From positions 205,520 to 269,519 of the forward strand of contig CAWABY010000004.1 in assembly GCA_963780395.1 (NCBI GenBank): a stretch of DNA of 64,000 bases, given 5' to 3'. This document shows, one piece after another, positions 20,433-28,025 of the stretch (its first letter is position 1; every line of letters starts with the position of its first letter). This DNA comes from VGBV01 sp963780395. Lineage in GTDB: Bacteria; Actinomycetota; Thermoleophilia; Solirubrobacterales; 70-9. Position numbers and translations under genes: made by a program. Under the pieces are notes generated by a model, which did no database searches, was not told the DNA's origin, and worked only from the letters and a program-made list of their open reading frames with translations.

Positions 20433-21758
20433 ATGGCGGAGCGGCTCAGCATCGAGGCGGCGGTCGCGCGATTCGAGCCGCGGGACACCCTCGGCATCCC
20501 GCTCGGGACCGGGCAGCCCGCAGCTCTGCTGAAGGCGCTGGGCGAGCGCACCGATTGGCAGGACCTGCGCGTCTACGGGGCGCTGCTGCTGGTCGGCACC
20601 GAGCTCTTCAGCCACCCCGGCGTGCACTACCTGTCGGGCTTCTTCGGCCCGATCGAGCGTGCCCTGCGCGACGCCGGCGCCAACATCAGCTTCGCCCCGG
20701 CCGACTTCCGCCGCTTTGCTCCGCTGCTGGAGGAGCAGGCGCCGCGGGTGATGGCGACTGCGGTGGCGAGCCCCGACGAAAACGGGTGGTGCAGCCTCTC
20801 GCTGCACGCCGGCGGCACCGCGACCGAGATGAAGCGGGCGGCTTCCGACCCGAACCGGTTGCTTATCGTGGAGGCCTCGCCGCGATTTCCCCATACCTTC
20901 GGGATTCCACCCGACCATCCCCACGCCCTGCACCTGGACGAGATCGACATCGTGGTCGAGTCGGACGCCCCGCCCTTCCCGCTGGCCGATCCGCCGCCCG
21001 GCCCGGCCGAGAAGGCGATCGCCGAGCACGCGCGCACTTTCATCGAGGACGGGGACACCCTGCAGACCGGGATCGGCGCGATCCCCTCGACGATCGCGGC
21101 CTTGCTGGCCGAGGGCGACGGTGGCGGCTACGGAGTCCACTCCGAGATGTTCACGACCGGGCTGATGCAACTGCACGAGGCCGGCAAGATCGCCAACCAC
21201 AAAGGCCAGTTCGACGGCGTCTCGGTCGCGACCTTCGCCGCCGGCACCGAGCGGCTGTATGAATGGCTCGACGGCAACCAGGACGTCGCCTTCCTCCCGG
21301 TCGAGATCGTCAATTCGCCCGACGTGATCGCGCGCAACCGCGAGATGGTCACGATCAACGGCGCGATGGCGATCGACATCCAGGGACAGGTGATCGCCGA
21401 CACGATCAACGGCACCCAGTACTCCGGGATCGGGGGTCACGAGGACTTCGTCTCCGGGCCGGCGCTGTCGCTGGAGGCGAAGTCGCTGCTCTGCTTCCCC
21501 TCGACCGTCGAGGTGGGCGGCGGCGCCCAATCGCGGATCGTCCCGTGGTTCGAGGCCGGGGCCGTGATCACCACCCCCCGCCACCAGGTGGACGTGATCG
21601 TGACCGAGTACGGGGCGGCCGAGCTGCAGGGCAAGACCATCCATCAGCGCGGGGAGGCGCTGGCCGAGATCGCTCACCCCGACTTCCGCGACGAGCTGCT
21701 GGAGGCGGCCGAGCGCGCCTCGGGCGGGCGTTCGGTGCTTCCGCGCGACGCGGGCTAG
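20433..21758 (+). CDS. Acetyl-CoA hydrolase/transferase family protein (4-hydroxybutyrate CoA-transferase-like)
   Basis: A 441-residue family I CoA-transferase. The N-terminal half covers the substrate domain; the C-terminal half has the active-site block YGVHSEMFTTGLMQL, where the Glu forms the CoA thioester, followed by the Gly-rich loops GIGGHEDFVSG and VGGGAQSRIVPW. It would move CoA between acetyl-CoA and a short-chain carboxylate, or hydrolyse acyl-CoA. Length and motifs fit the Cat2/4-hydroxybutyrate CoA-transferase branch, but substrate cannot be assigned. It is alone on its strand and meets the CarH-like gene end to end with a four-base stop overlap. Confidence 0.85.
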   Translation: MAERLSIEAAVARFEPRDTLGIPLGTGQPAALLKALGERTDWQDLRVYGALLLVGTELFSHPGVHYLSGFFGPIERALRDAGANISFAPADFRRFAPLLEEQAPRVMATAVASPDENGWCSLSLHAGGTATEMKRAASDPNRLLIVEASPRFPHTFGIPPDHPHALHLDEIDIVVESDAPPFPLADPPPGPAEKAIAEHARTFIEDGDTLQTGIGAIPSTIAALLAEGDGGGYGVHSEMFTTGLMQLHEAGKIANHKGQFDGVSVATFAAGTERLYEWLDGNQDVAFLPVEIVNSPDVIARNREMVTINGAMAIDIQGQVIADTINGTQYSGIGGHEDFVSGPALSLEAKSLLCFPSTVEVGGGAQSRIVPWFEAGAVITTPRHQVDVIVTEYGAAELQGKTIHQRGEALAEIAHPDFRDELLEAAERASGGRSVLPRDAG

Positions 21759-22633
21759 AGACCGGCCAGCTCCCGGGCGCCCTCGATCGGGCCCTCCGAC
21801 AGCGACTCGGCCCCGATCGTCGCGGCGATCTCGGCGATCGGCTCGGGGCCCGCGAGCAGCACGCGATGGGCCCTCGCCAGCTCCTGGAGCCGCGCGGCCT
21901 CCGCGGCCATGCGCTCCGGCTCGAGCGCGGAGATCACCACCGCGTCGGGATGAACCTTGGCGGCCGCCTCAGCGACCGTGCCCGTCGGAGTGTCGGGCCC
22001 CAGGTAGGTGATCCGCCAGCCCCTGCCGCGCAGGGTCAGGCCGAAGACGATCAACGCGAGGTCATGCAGCTCACCGGGCGGGCAGGCGAGGACGGCGTGA
22101 CTCGAACCGCCGCCGCCCCATCCGCGGGATAGCGAGAGCAGCCTGGCGCGGATCAGGTTCGAGGCGAAGTGCTCCTCGGCGATCGTCACCTCGCCGCGCT
22201 CCCAGCGCTGCCCGACCTCGCGCAGCGCCGGCAGCACGACGATGCGGCTGGCCGATTCAAGCGAGAGGGTCGCGAACACACGGTCCAGGACCGCCTCGGC
22301 CGCAGCCTCGTCGAGCCGAACCAGAGCGTCCACAAGCCTGCTCGCCTCATCGCCGTCCAGGGCGCCTTGCGGGGGTGGCGCCGCCGCTGCCCCACGCGCC
22401 TCGTCGGCTGCCTGGGCCGCCGAGAGCCCGGACGCGATCAGCTCGCTCATGCGGCGAGCCCGGGCCTCGTCGGCCGATCCGTAGAGGCGGAACCCCCCGT
22501 CCGATCGGGTCGGCTCCAACACCCCATAGCGGCGCTCCCAGGCACGCAGCGTGTCCACGCCGACGCCGGTGCGGCGGCTCAACTCCCCGATTCGGATGCG
22601 GGGCCCCTGGTTGGCTTTTGACTCGACTGACAT
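21755..22633 (-). CDS. carH: CarH/LitR-like B12-binding MerR photoreceptor-repressor
   Basis: A 292-residue protein with an N-terminal MerR DNA-binding domain (IGELSRRTGVGVDTLRAWERRYG, residues 15-37), a helical bundle, and a cobalamin-binding domain. From memory the key Thermus CarH residues Trp131, Glu141 and His177 map at identical spacing to Trp144, Glu154 and His190 (RWERGE, EEHFAS, GELHDLA), followed by YLGPDTP. In this family a dark adenosylcobalamin-bound tetramer represses and light breaks it apart. The position of Thermus His132, the second cobalt ligand after photolysis, is Glu145 here, so the photoproduct may differ. The ATG at 22633 lies inside the 11-bp-spaced operator repeats, which implies autorepression. 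It diverges from a light-locus operon. Confidence 0.88.
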   Translation of the reverse strand: MSVESKANQGPRIRIGELSRRTGVGVDTLRAWERRYGVLEPTRSDGGFRLYGSADEARARRMSELIASGLSAAQAADEARGAAAAPPPQGALDGDEASRLVDALVRLDEAAAEAVLDRVFATLSLESASRIVVLPALREVGQRWERGEVTIAEEHFASNLIRARLLSLSRGWGGGGSSHAVLACPPGELHDLALIVFGLTLRGRGWRITYLGPDTPTGTVAEAAAKVHPDAVVISALEPERMAAEAARLQELARAHRVLLAGPEPIAEIAATIGAESLSEGPIEGARELAGL

Positions 22634-22650
22634 TGGACAATCTCTTGACA
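22623..22650. promoter_or_regulatory. CarH-type operator: three 11-bp direct repeats
   Basis: TnnAC(A/T) blocks lie at exactly 11-bp steps: TCGACT (22623-22628), TGGACA (22634-22639) and TTGACA (22645-22650). The last is also the -35 box of the rightward promoter. CarH binds 11-bp direct repeats that cover a -35 element, so this is a strong operator candidate. The repeats also cover the carH start codon. Confidence 0.75.
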
Positions 22651-22673
22651 GGCCTGAGGCTACCTGCTACAAC
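22645..22673 (+). promoter_or_regulatory. Rightward light-operon promoter, apparently leaderless
   Basis: A consensus -35 TTGACA (22645-22650) and -10 TACAAC (22668-22673) are separated by 17 bases. The predicted start site, about seven bases further on, coincides with the A of the ATG at 22680, so the transcript is probably leaderless. Confidence 0.75.
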
Positions 22674-22686
22674 GTGGCCATGTCAA
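22657..22686 (-). promoter_or_regulatory. Leftward carH promoter
   Basis: On the minus strand a perfect -35 TTGACA (22686-22681) is followed after 18 bases by TAGCCT (22662-22657), a fair TAnnnT -10. It overlaps the rightward promoter, so the two directions would compete or be repressed together. Confidence 0.55.
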
Positions 22687-22952
22687 CTCTAGACAAACAC
22701 TCGACAGACTCATTGCACCGGCAGGGCGGGTCGAGCGGCCTGCGCGAGCGCCTGACGCACGCGCCCGGCCGCGAGGCAGCCGCTCGAGCGCTGTTCATGC
22801 TCGCGGCGGGCCTTTCCTTCGGCCTCTCGGTAGTCCTCTATTTCAGCGGCGACGAGGACGCCGGCATCTTCGTCGGGATCTGGGTGCCGTCCATCCTGGC
22901 GCTCGGAGCACTGCTGGTGCCCCGGCGCGCGGCCGATCACGAAGTGAGCTGA
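22680..22952 (+). CDS. Small two-helix membrane protein of the light operon
   Basis: A 90-residue protein. The ATG at 22680 is chosen because it coincides with the predicted transcription start of a consensus promoter; upstream in-frame starts would lie inside the promoter. After a hydrophilic N-terminus (about 45 residues), two hydrophobic helices (ALFMLAAGLSFGLSVVLYF and IFVGIWVPSILALGALLV) are joined by an acidic SGDEDAG turn, ending in PRRAADHEVS. I do not recognise a family. As first gene of the CarH-controlled operon it is probably light-induced. The next small membrane gene starts four bases after its stop. Confidence 0.75.
   Translation: MSTLDKHSTDSLHRQGGSSGLRERLTHAPGREAAARALFMLAAGLSFGLSVVLYFSGDEDAGIFVGIWVPSILALGALLVPRRAADHEVS
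22690..22706. promoter_or_regulatory. Second pair of CarH-type repeats
   Basis: TAGACA (22690-22695) and TCGACA (22701-22706) are again exactly 11 bp apart. They lie just upstream of the leftward -35 box and inside the first codons of the rightward gene, fitting repression of both promoters. Confidence 0.55.
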
Positions 22953-22956
22953 GCCG

Positions 22957-23148
22957 ATGCTCGGGATCTTCATCTACGGATGCTTCGTCGTCGGCATCGT
23001 CGCCGCCGCGGTTGGCCTGATCGCCTGGGGCATCCGGGCAGAGAGGCACGACCGCGAATTGCTCGCACGGGAGCTGCTGGCGGACCAGCCCACCCTGAGG
23101 GCCGTGGCGTCCCGGGTCGCCGGCGACGCCCCCGACCCGGCCGCCTAG
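22957..23148 (+). CDS. Small single-helix membrane protein of the light operon
   Basis: A 63-residue protein: an N-terminal membrane helix (LGIFIYGCFVVGIVAAAVGLIA) followed by a charged cytoplasmic tail (RAERHDRELLARELLADQ) predicted helical. It begins four bases after the previous gene and 45 bases before the SRPBCC gene, all on one strand. No family is recognised. With the preceding protein it may form a small membrane complex. The evidence is reading frame, hydrophobic pattern and operon spacing. Confidence 0.65.
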   Translation: MLGIFIYGCFVVGIVAAAVGLIAWGIRAERHDRELLARELLADQPTLRAVASRVAGDAPDPAA

Positions 23149-23193
23149 GCCGGACCTGATCCGCCACTACCAACAAACACACAGGAGGCAGCA

Positions 23194-23628
23194 ATGGCCA
23201 GATACATCGGACACGTGACCAGCCCAAGGCCCATCGAAGACGTCTTCGACTACCTCGCGGACTTCTCCAACGTCCGCGAATGGGAACCGAGCGCCAGCGA
23301 GTCCCGGGCCCTGAACGGCCGCGGCGTCGCCGAAGGGTCGCGCTACGCCGTCACCTCGCGCTTCCTGGGGCGAGAGGTGCCAATGACCTATGAGGTGACC
23401 GAGATCGATCGTCCCGCCCGCGTCGCGCTGCGCGGTGAGAACGACAGCGCCGTCTCGTTGGACACGATGAGCTTCCGCAAGCTCCCCGACGGCGGTACCG
23501 AGGTGACCTACGACGCCGACCTGCAGTTGCAGGGGGCGCGCCGGCTGCTCGATCCGGTCGTCGGGGTCGCCTTCCGCCGCCTCTGCGAGCGCGCCCGGGC
23601 GAGGATGGAGGAGGTACTCGGCGCATGA
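23194..23628 (+). CDS. SRPBCC-family (polyketide cyclase/START-like) protein
   Basis: A 144-residue SRPBCC protein with a strong ribosome site (AGGAGG at about 23182) before the ATG. Typical elements are present: an N-terminal strand ARYIGHVTSP, the helix RPIEDVFDYLADFSNVREWEPS, then alternating strands (TYEVTEIDRPARVAL, GGTEVTYDADL) and a long C-terminal helix. The fold makes a hydrophobic pocket for lipids or small aromatic ligands. In this operon it may handle a fatty acid or carotenoid-like ligand, which is inference. Its stop overlaps the next ATG (ATGA). Confidence 0.85.
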   Translation: MARYIGHVTSPRPIEDVFDYLADFSNVREWEPSASESRALNGRGVAEGSRYAVTSRFLGREVPMTYEVTEIDRPARVALRGENDSAVSLDTMSFRKLPDGGTEVTYDADLQLQGARRLLDPVVGVAFRRLCERARARMEEVLGA

Positions 23629-24926
23629 GGGTGGCCGTGATCGGATCCGGGATCTCGGGGCTGGTGGCGGCGCGCGAGCTGGATCGCGCCGGCGTCGAGG
23701 TGACCGTGTTCGAGGCCGAGGAGCGAATCGGCGGCCACTCACACACCGTCAACGTCGAATCCGAGACCGGCAGCTGGGACGTCGACACCGGCTTCATCGT
23801 CCTCAACGACCGCAACTACCCGAGGTTCGAGGCGCTGCTCGCGGAGCTGGGAGTTGAGACCCAGCCCGCCCCGATGAGCTTCTCGGTCTCGGACGGGCGC
23901 GGGGACTTCGAGTGGGCGACCAGGCCGCTGGGTCTGTTCGCCAAACACTCCCACCTGTTCGACCCCCGCTTCCACCGCATGCTGGCCGACCTCGTTCGCT
24001 TTAACCGCGAGGCGCGCGAGCTGGTCGGAGCGAACGGCGCCGGCGGCTCGCTGCGCGACTTCTGCGCGCGGCGCGGCTACTCCGAGTACTTCGTCGAGCG
24101 GCTGATCGTGCCACAGGCATCGGCGGTCTGGTCGGCCGCGCCCGAGCAGCTCTCCGCGTTCCCGGCAAGCTTCCTGGCCGAGTTCCTCGACAACCACGGG
24201 GCGCTTCAGATCTTCGGGCGGCCGCGCTGGCGCTCGATTGCCGGCGGCTCCAGGCGCTACGTCGAGGCGCTGGTCGCACCCTTCCGCCACCGCATTCGGG
24301 TGGCGACGCCCGTCCGCAGCATCCGCCGCGGACTCGACCGCGTCGACGTCGCGACGGATGCCGGCACCGAGTCCTTCGACGAGGTGGTGGTGGCGGTGCA
24401 CTCGGACCAGGCGCTGGCGATGCTCGCCGACCCGAGCGTGACCGAGCGCGAGGTGCTGGGCGCGATCCCCTACCAGCGCAACGAGGTGGCGCTGCACACC
24501 GACACGAGCGTGCTGCCGCGCCGTCGCCGCGCCTGGGCGAGCTGGAACTTCCACCTCCCAGCGGAGGGCGAGGCTGGCGGCGAGGAGGAGCGCACGACCG
24601 TCACCTACGACATGAACATCCTGCAGCGGCTCGAGGCCGATCGCGAGTTCCTCGTCACCCTGAACAGGACCGACGCGATCGACCCCGAGCGGATCATCCG
24701 CACGATGAGCTACAGCCACCCGGTCTACACCGACGGGACGGTCCGGGCCCAGGCGCGCTGGGAGCATGTCAGCGGCCGGAACCGGACCCACTACTGCGGC
24801 GCCTACTGGGGCTGGGGCTTCCACGAGGACGGCGTCCGAAGCGCGCTTCGAGTCAGCCGGCGGATCGCTTCCATGAGCCGCCCGATCCTGATCGAGCCCC
24901 GCTCGGTCGAGGCGCTGGCCGCGTGA
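23625..24926 (+). CDS. NAD(P)/FAD-dependent amine-oxidase-fold oxidoreductase (COG2907-like)
   Basis: A 433-residue flavoprotein with an N-terminal FAD motif (VAVIGSGISGLVAARELDRAG, E of VFEAEERIGGHSHTV) and internal marks of the COG2907-like branch: DTGFIVLNDRNYPRFEALL, FSVSDGRGDFEW and the C-terminal HYCGAYWGWGFHEDG. This family is regularly found with a DUF1365 protein and a cyclopropane-fatty-acid synthase in LitR/CarH light loci of other bacteria, where it is thought to modify fatty acyl chains. No CFA synthase gene follows here. Overlaps of 4 bp on both sides indicate tight coupling. Confidence 0.85.
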   Translation: MRVAVIGSGISGLVAARELDRAGVEVTVFEAEERIGGHSHTVNVESETGSWDVDTGFIVLNDRNYPRFEALLAELGVETQPAPMSFSVSDGRGDFEWATRPLGLFAKHSHLFDPRFHRMLADLVRFNREARELVGANGAGGSLRDFCARRGYSEYFVERLIVPQASAVWSAAPEQLSAFPASFLAEFLDNHGALQIFGRPRWRSIAGGSRRYVEALVAPFRHRIRVATPVRSIRRGLDRVDVATDAGTESFDEVVVAVHSDQALAMLADPSVTEREVLGAIPYQRNEVALHTDTSVLPRRRRAWASWNFHLPAEGEAGGEEERTTVTYDMNILQRLEADREFLVTLNRTDAIDPERIIRTMSYSHPVYTDGTVRAQARWEHVSGRNRTHYCGAYWGWGFHEDGVRSALRVSRRIASMSRPILIEPRSVEALAA

Positions 24927-25705
24927 GCGCCTCCGCGATCTACGAGGGGACCGTGGCCCACCGGCGCCGAGAGCCGGTCGAGCACGGCCTCTCCTATCCC
25001 CTGTTCATGACCCTGCTCGACCTCGATGAGCTGCCCGAAGCGCTCGATCCGCATCCGCTCTGGTCGGCGCACCGTCCGGCGCCCGTCCGCTTCAGGACGC
25101 GGGACCACCTGGCCGCGGGCGAGGAGGGTCCTCCCCGCACCCCGTCCGAGCTCGCCGCCCGCGCCCGCCGGCTTGCCGCCGAGGGCGCTCCGGGCGGAGC
25201 CCCGGCCGGCCCGGTGCGGCTGCTCTCGATGCCCCGCATGCTGGGGTTCGGCTTCAACCCGGTCAGCTTCCTCTTCCTCTACGGCGAGGACGGCGAGACC
25301 GTCGAGTCCGTGATCGCCGAGGTGACCAACACCCCCTGGGGGGATAGGCACGCCTACGTGGCTCGCCGCGAGACCGAGGGCGGGCCGATCCTCGCCCGCT
25401 TCGGCAAGCGCCTGCACGTGTCCCCCTTCAACTCCATGGACCAGTCCTACGAGGTAGAGGTCGGCGAGCCGGGGTCCTCCCTCGCGATCTCGATCCGCAA
25501 CCGGGAGCGGGGCCGGACGGTGTTCGTCGCCAGCCTGGCGCTGGAGCGCCGCGAGCTCAGCCGCGCCGAGATGACCAGGGTGATGCGCTCCTACCCGCCC
25601 GCTGCCCTGGCCGCGCTCGCCCGCATCTACTGGCACGGCCTGCGGCTGAAGCTGAAGGGAGTCCCGCACCATCCGCATCCGGAGGCGGGGGCGCGAACCG
25701 GGTAG
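24923..25705 (+). CDS. DUF1365 family protein
   Basis: A 260-residue DUF1365 protein starting with a GTG at 24923 (overlapping the previous stop). Family marks are YEGTVAHRRREPVEHGLSYP near the start, RLLSMPRMLGFGFNPVSF at about 93, VIAEVTNTPWGDRHAYV, and FHVSPF-like KRLHVSPFNSMDQSY. Function is unproven; it nearly always accompanies the COG2907-like FAD protein. It is the last gene of the light-regulated operon. The 117 bases that follow hold only a 25-codon frame without homology that I recognise. Confidence 0.88.
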   Translation: MSASAIYEGTVAHRRREPVEHGLSYPLFMTLLDLDELPEALDPHPLWSAHRPAPVRFRTRDHLAAGEEGPPRTPSELAARARRLAAEGAPGGAPAGPVRLLSMPRMLGFGFNPVSFLFLYGEDGETVESVIAEVTNTPWGDRHAYVARRETEGGPILARFGKRLHVSPFNSMDQSYEVEVGEPGSSLAISIRNRERGRTVFVASLALERRELSRAEMTRVMRSYPPAALAALARIYWHGLRLKLKGVPHHPHPEAGARTG

Positions 25706-25822
25706 TGGCGCTGAGCGGCCACACCGCCCTGGAGCAACTCCACCGCGCCGCTTTGACGCTTCGGCGCGAGCTGGCCTGAGCGTCCCTTCCGACGACCCAT
25801 TCGGCCATTACCCTGCCGGACG

Positions 25823-26545
25823 ATGAGAATCCTGTCGCTGGTCCATCAGGACGACGCGGGACCCGGCGTCTTCGCCGAGGCTATCCGCGAGCGGGGCGTC
25901 CGGCTCGACAACTGGCACGTCGCCGACGAGCCGGAGCCGCCCGCTGATCCGAGGGAGTACGACGCGCTGATGACCTTCGGCGGCGCCATGCACGCCGACC
26001 AGGAGGCGGACCATTCCTGGCTGCGGCTCCAGAAGCTGCTGCTCGCCGAGCTGGTCGAGCGCGGCACCCCGCTGCTCGGAGCCTGCCTCGGCGCCCAGAT
26101 CCTCTGCCTCGCCATCGGCGGCCAGGTTCGCAAGATGCCCGACCCGGAGATCGGCTGGGCCGAAATCGAGGTGACGCCCGAGGGCGCCGGCGATCCCCTG
26201 ATCAAGCCGATGGCGCCCGGCTTCGCCGGCTTCAACTGGCACAGCTACGAGTGCCTCCCGCCCGCGGAAGCGGTGGTGCTGGCGAAGAGCCCGAGGTGCG
26301 TCCAGGCCTACCGCATCGGCGAGGCGGCCTGGGGCATCCAGTTCCACGCCGAGGTCAGCGCCGCGGACGCGAACCACTGGATCGACGACTGGCGCTCGGA
26401 CGAGGACGCGGTCAGGGTCGGCCTCGACCACGAGGCGCTCCGAGCCGAGACCGACCGCCGGATCGCCGCCTGGAACGAGGTCGGCCGCGCGCTCTGCAAC
26501 CGCTTCCTGGACGCGGTCACCGCCCGATCGCCGATGCGCGGTTAG
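25823..26545 (+). CDS. Class I glutamine amidotransferase-like protein
   Basis: A 240-residue GATase1 protein. The nucleophile elbow reads LLGACLGAQI with the Cys near residue 88; the His-Glu pair is in GIQFHAEVSAAD. FGGAMHADQEADHSWL and FNWHSYECLPP match the stand-alone GuaA-like amidotransferase group that includes gamma-glutamyl peptide hydrolases. It likely removes glutamine amide or gamma-glutamyl groups from a small substrate. No synthetase partner lies next to it. The start is supported by the immediately following strand MRILSLVHQDD. Confidence 0.82.
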   Translation: MRILSLVHQDDAGPGVFAEAIRERGVRLDNWHVADEPEPPADPREYDALMTFGGAMHADQEADHSWLRLQKLLLAELVERGTPLLGACLGAQILCLAIGGQVRKMPDPEIGWAEIEVTPEGAGDPLIKPMAPGFAGFNWHSYECLPPAEAVVLAKSPRCVQAYRIGEAAWGIQFHAEVSAADANHWIDDWRSDEDAVRVGLDHEALRAETDRRIAAWNEVGRALCNRFLDAVTARSPMRG

Positions 26546-26564
26546 CCCGCGCTATCTTCGACGC

Positions 26565-27506
26565 TTGGAGGAAGGCACGGAAAAGCCACGCATCTTCCTG
26601 GGCTCCTCGGGGAAGCAGGAGAAGCTCCTCAAGGCGCTGACGCGCGGGCTCGAGACCGTCGCTGATGTGGAGCCCTGGACGACCTCGTTCAATCCAGGGA
26701 CGACGACACTGCAGCGGCTGATCGACCTCACGAGTGAGGTCGATTTCGCGGCGTTCGTGTTCGCGCAGGACGACTGGACGACCGACGACGCGCCCACCTC
26801 CGATTCGTCTGAGCCCGGCCAGGCCTCGCCGCGCGACAACGTCGTCTTCGAAGCCGGTCTCTTCGGCCGCGCCCTCGGGTTGAAACGGACGTTCATTCTC
26901 CACGCCGACGGCGCGAAGCTTCCCAGCGATCTCCTCGGCCTCACCACCGTGCGCTACGACCAGGCGACGACGGCCGCTGAGATGAAGAGCATCAACCAGA
27001 AGCTTCGCGAGGCGATCGAGAGCGAGGGCCGCCTCTCCCGGATCGAGGGCGCCTGGTGGCAGTTCTCGCTGACGGAGCGCAGCGCGGAGGACCCTCCGGC
27101 CGTGAGCCTCCTGCGGATCTCGAGAGAGCGCGACGGGACATTGGGGCTGACCGGCCGCGCATGGCAGGAGGACGGCACGCCGTCGACGCGGTATTGGAGC
27201 GAAGCGTCGAAGGAGAGATCGGACCCTGCCGGGATCTTCTACTACTGGAACGGGGAACGGCCGCGGGACCCCAACGCGCCTCGGTTTGAGGGGACGGGAG
27301 AGATCCTGCTCGAGACGACCGACCGCGCGGCGGGCTACTGGATAACCCGATCCCCCACGTCGCCCGAGCTCAACGCACGAACCTCCGGGGTCTATCTACG
27401 CGCCGATCCTGAGGACGCGAGCATCCTCGACGGCGACGACGATCAGAAGCGCGCTGACCTGATCGCGGAACGGCTCAAGCGCTGGAAGTCGGTCACGAGC
27501 ACCTGA
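26565..27506 (+). CDS. Cap12/Pycsar-type TIR protein with C-terminal beta-rich domain
   Basis: A 313-residue protein if the TTG at 26565 is used; no ATG or GTG fits, and TTG is chosen since the first strand (KPRIFLGSSGKQ) begins at residue 7. Residues 7-131 match the TIR-like nucleotide-binding domain of CBASS/Pycsar effectors: FAAFVFAQDDW, then SPRDNVVFEAGLFGRALG with Glu96 at the expected catalytic NADase position. Residues about 158-313 form a separate domain starting EGAWWQF, with repeated strands and aromatic residues (GIFYYWNG, GYWITRSP, SGVYLRADP), plausibly a beta-barrel sensor. No cyclase, SAVED or other defence gene is adjacent. It may be an orphan NAD-cleaving abortive-infection protein. 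The N-terminal call is good; the C-terminal fold is inference. Confidence 0.7.
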   Translation: MEEGTEKPRIFLGSSGKQEKLLKALTRGLETVADVEPWTTSFNPGTTTLQRLIDLTSEVDFAAFVFAQDDWTTDDAPTSDSSEPGQASPRDNVVFEAGLFGRALGLKRTFILHADGAKLPSDLLGLTTVRYDQATTAAEMKSINQKLREAIESEGRLSRIEGAWWQFSLTERSAEDPPAVSLLRISRERDGTLGLTGRAWQEDGTPSTRYWSEASKERSDPAGIFYYWNGERPRDPNAPRFEGTGEILLETTDRAAGYWITRSPTSPELNARTSGVYLRADPEDASILDGDDDQKRADLIAERLKRWKSVTST

Positions 27507-27564
27507 GTCCGGTGTCCGGGCGAGAGTAGGATCGGGCCGATCCCCCAAGCGAGGAGGTAGCGGA

Positions 27565-28011
27565 ATGGCAGCCAGCACCCCAGGGAAGGTCAGCGAGGCC
27601 ATGCACGAGGGCGCTGAGTGCATCGGCGAGAACCAGACGTTGCTCGACGCGGCGAAGCGCATGGCGGAGATCGACGTCGGAGTCTTGCCGATCTGCGGCG
27701 ATGACGATCGCCTCAAGGGCATGCTCACCGACCGCGACATCGTCGTGAAGGCGCTCGCCCAGGGCCGCGACCCATCCACCCCGTGCGGCGAGTTCGCCCA
27801 GGGCTCGGTGCACTGGATCGCCGCCGACGCGTCGTTCGACGAGGCGCTCGGCATGATGCGCGAGAACGCCGTCAAGCGCCTGTGCGTCCTGGACGACGAC
27901 AAGAAGCTGACCGGCATCATCACCGAGGCCGACATCGCCACCAGCGCGCCGGAGGCCAAGACCGGCGAATGGGTAGAGGCGATCGCCACCCAGCCGCCCC
28001 AGCACTTCTAG
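27565..28011 (+). CDS. CBS-domain pair protein
   Basis: A 148-residue protein made of two CBS motifs (about residues 10-65 and 77-135): KVSEAMHEGAECIGENQTL, LKGMLTDRDIVVKALAQG, and in the second LTGIITEADIATSA. Such stand-alone pairs bind adenine nucleotides and act as energy or ion sensors or as regulators of a partner enzyme. A clear ribosome site (GAGGAGGTAG) lies just upstream. It ends 14 bases before the converging SDR gene. Which partner it controls cannot be read from context. Confidence 0.9.
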   Translation: MAASTPGKVSEAMHEGAECIGENQTLLDAAKRMAEIDVGVLPICGDDDRLKGMLTDRDIVVKALAQGRDPSTPCGEFAQGSVHWIAADASFDEALGMMRENAVKRLCVLDDDKKLTGIITEADIATSAPEAKTGEWVEAIATQPPQHF

Positions 28012-28025
28012 CGGACCGCGCTCAG

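Noticed and set aside
25705..25779. 25-codon GTG frame after DUF1365, considered as remnant of a cyclopropane-fatty-acid synthase
   Set aside because: Too short and without any recognisable motif of that enzyme.
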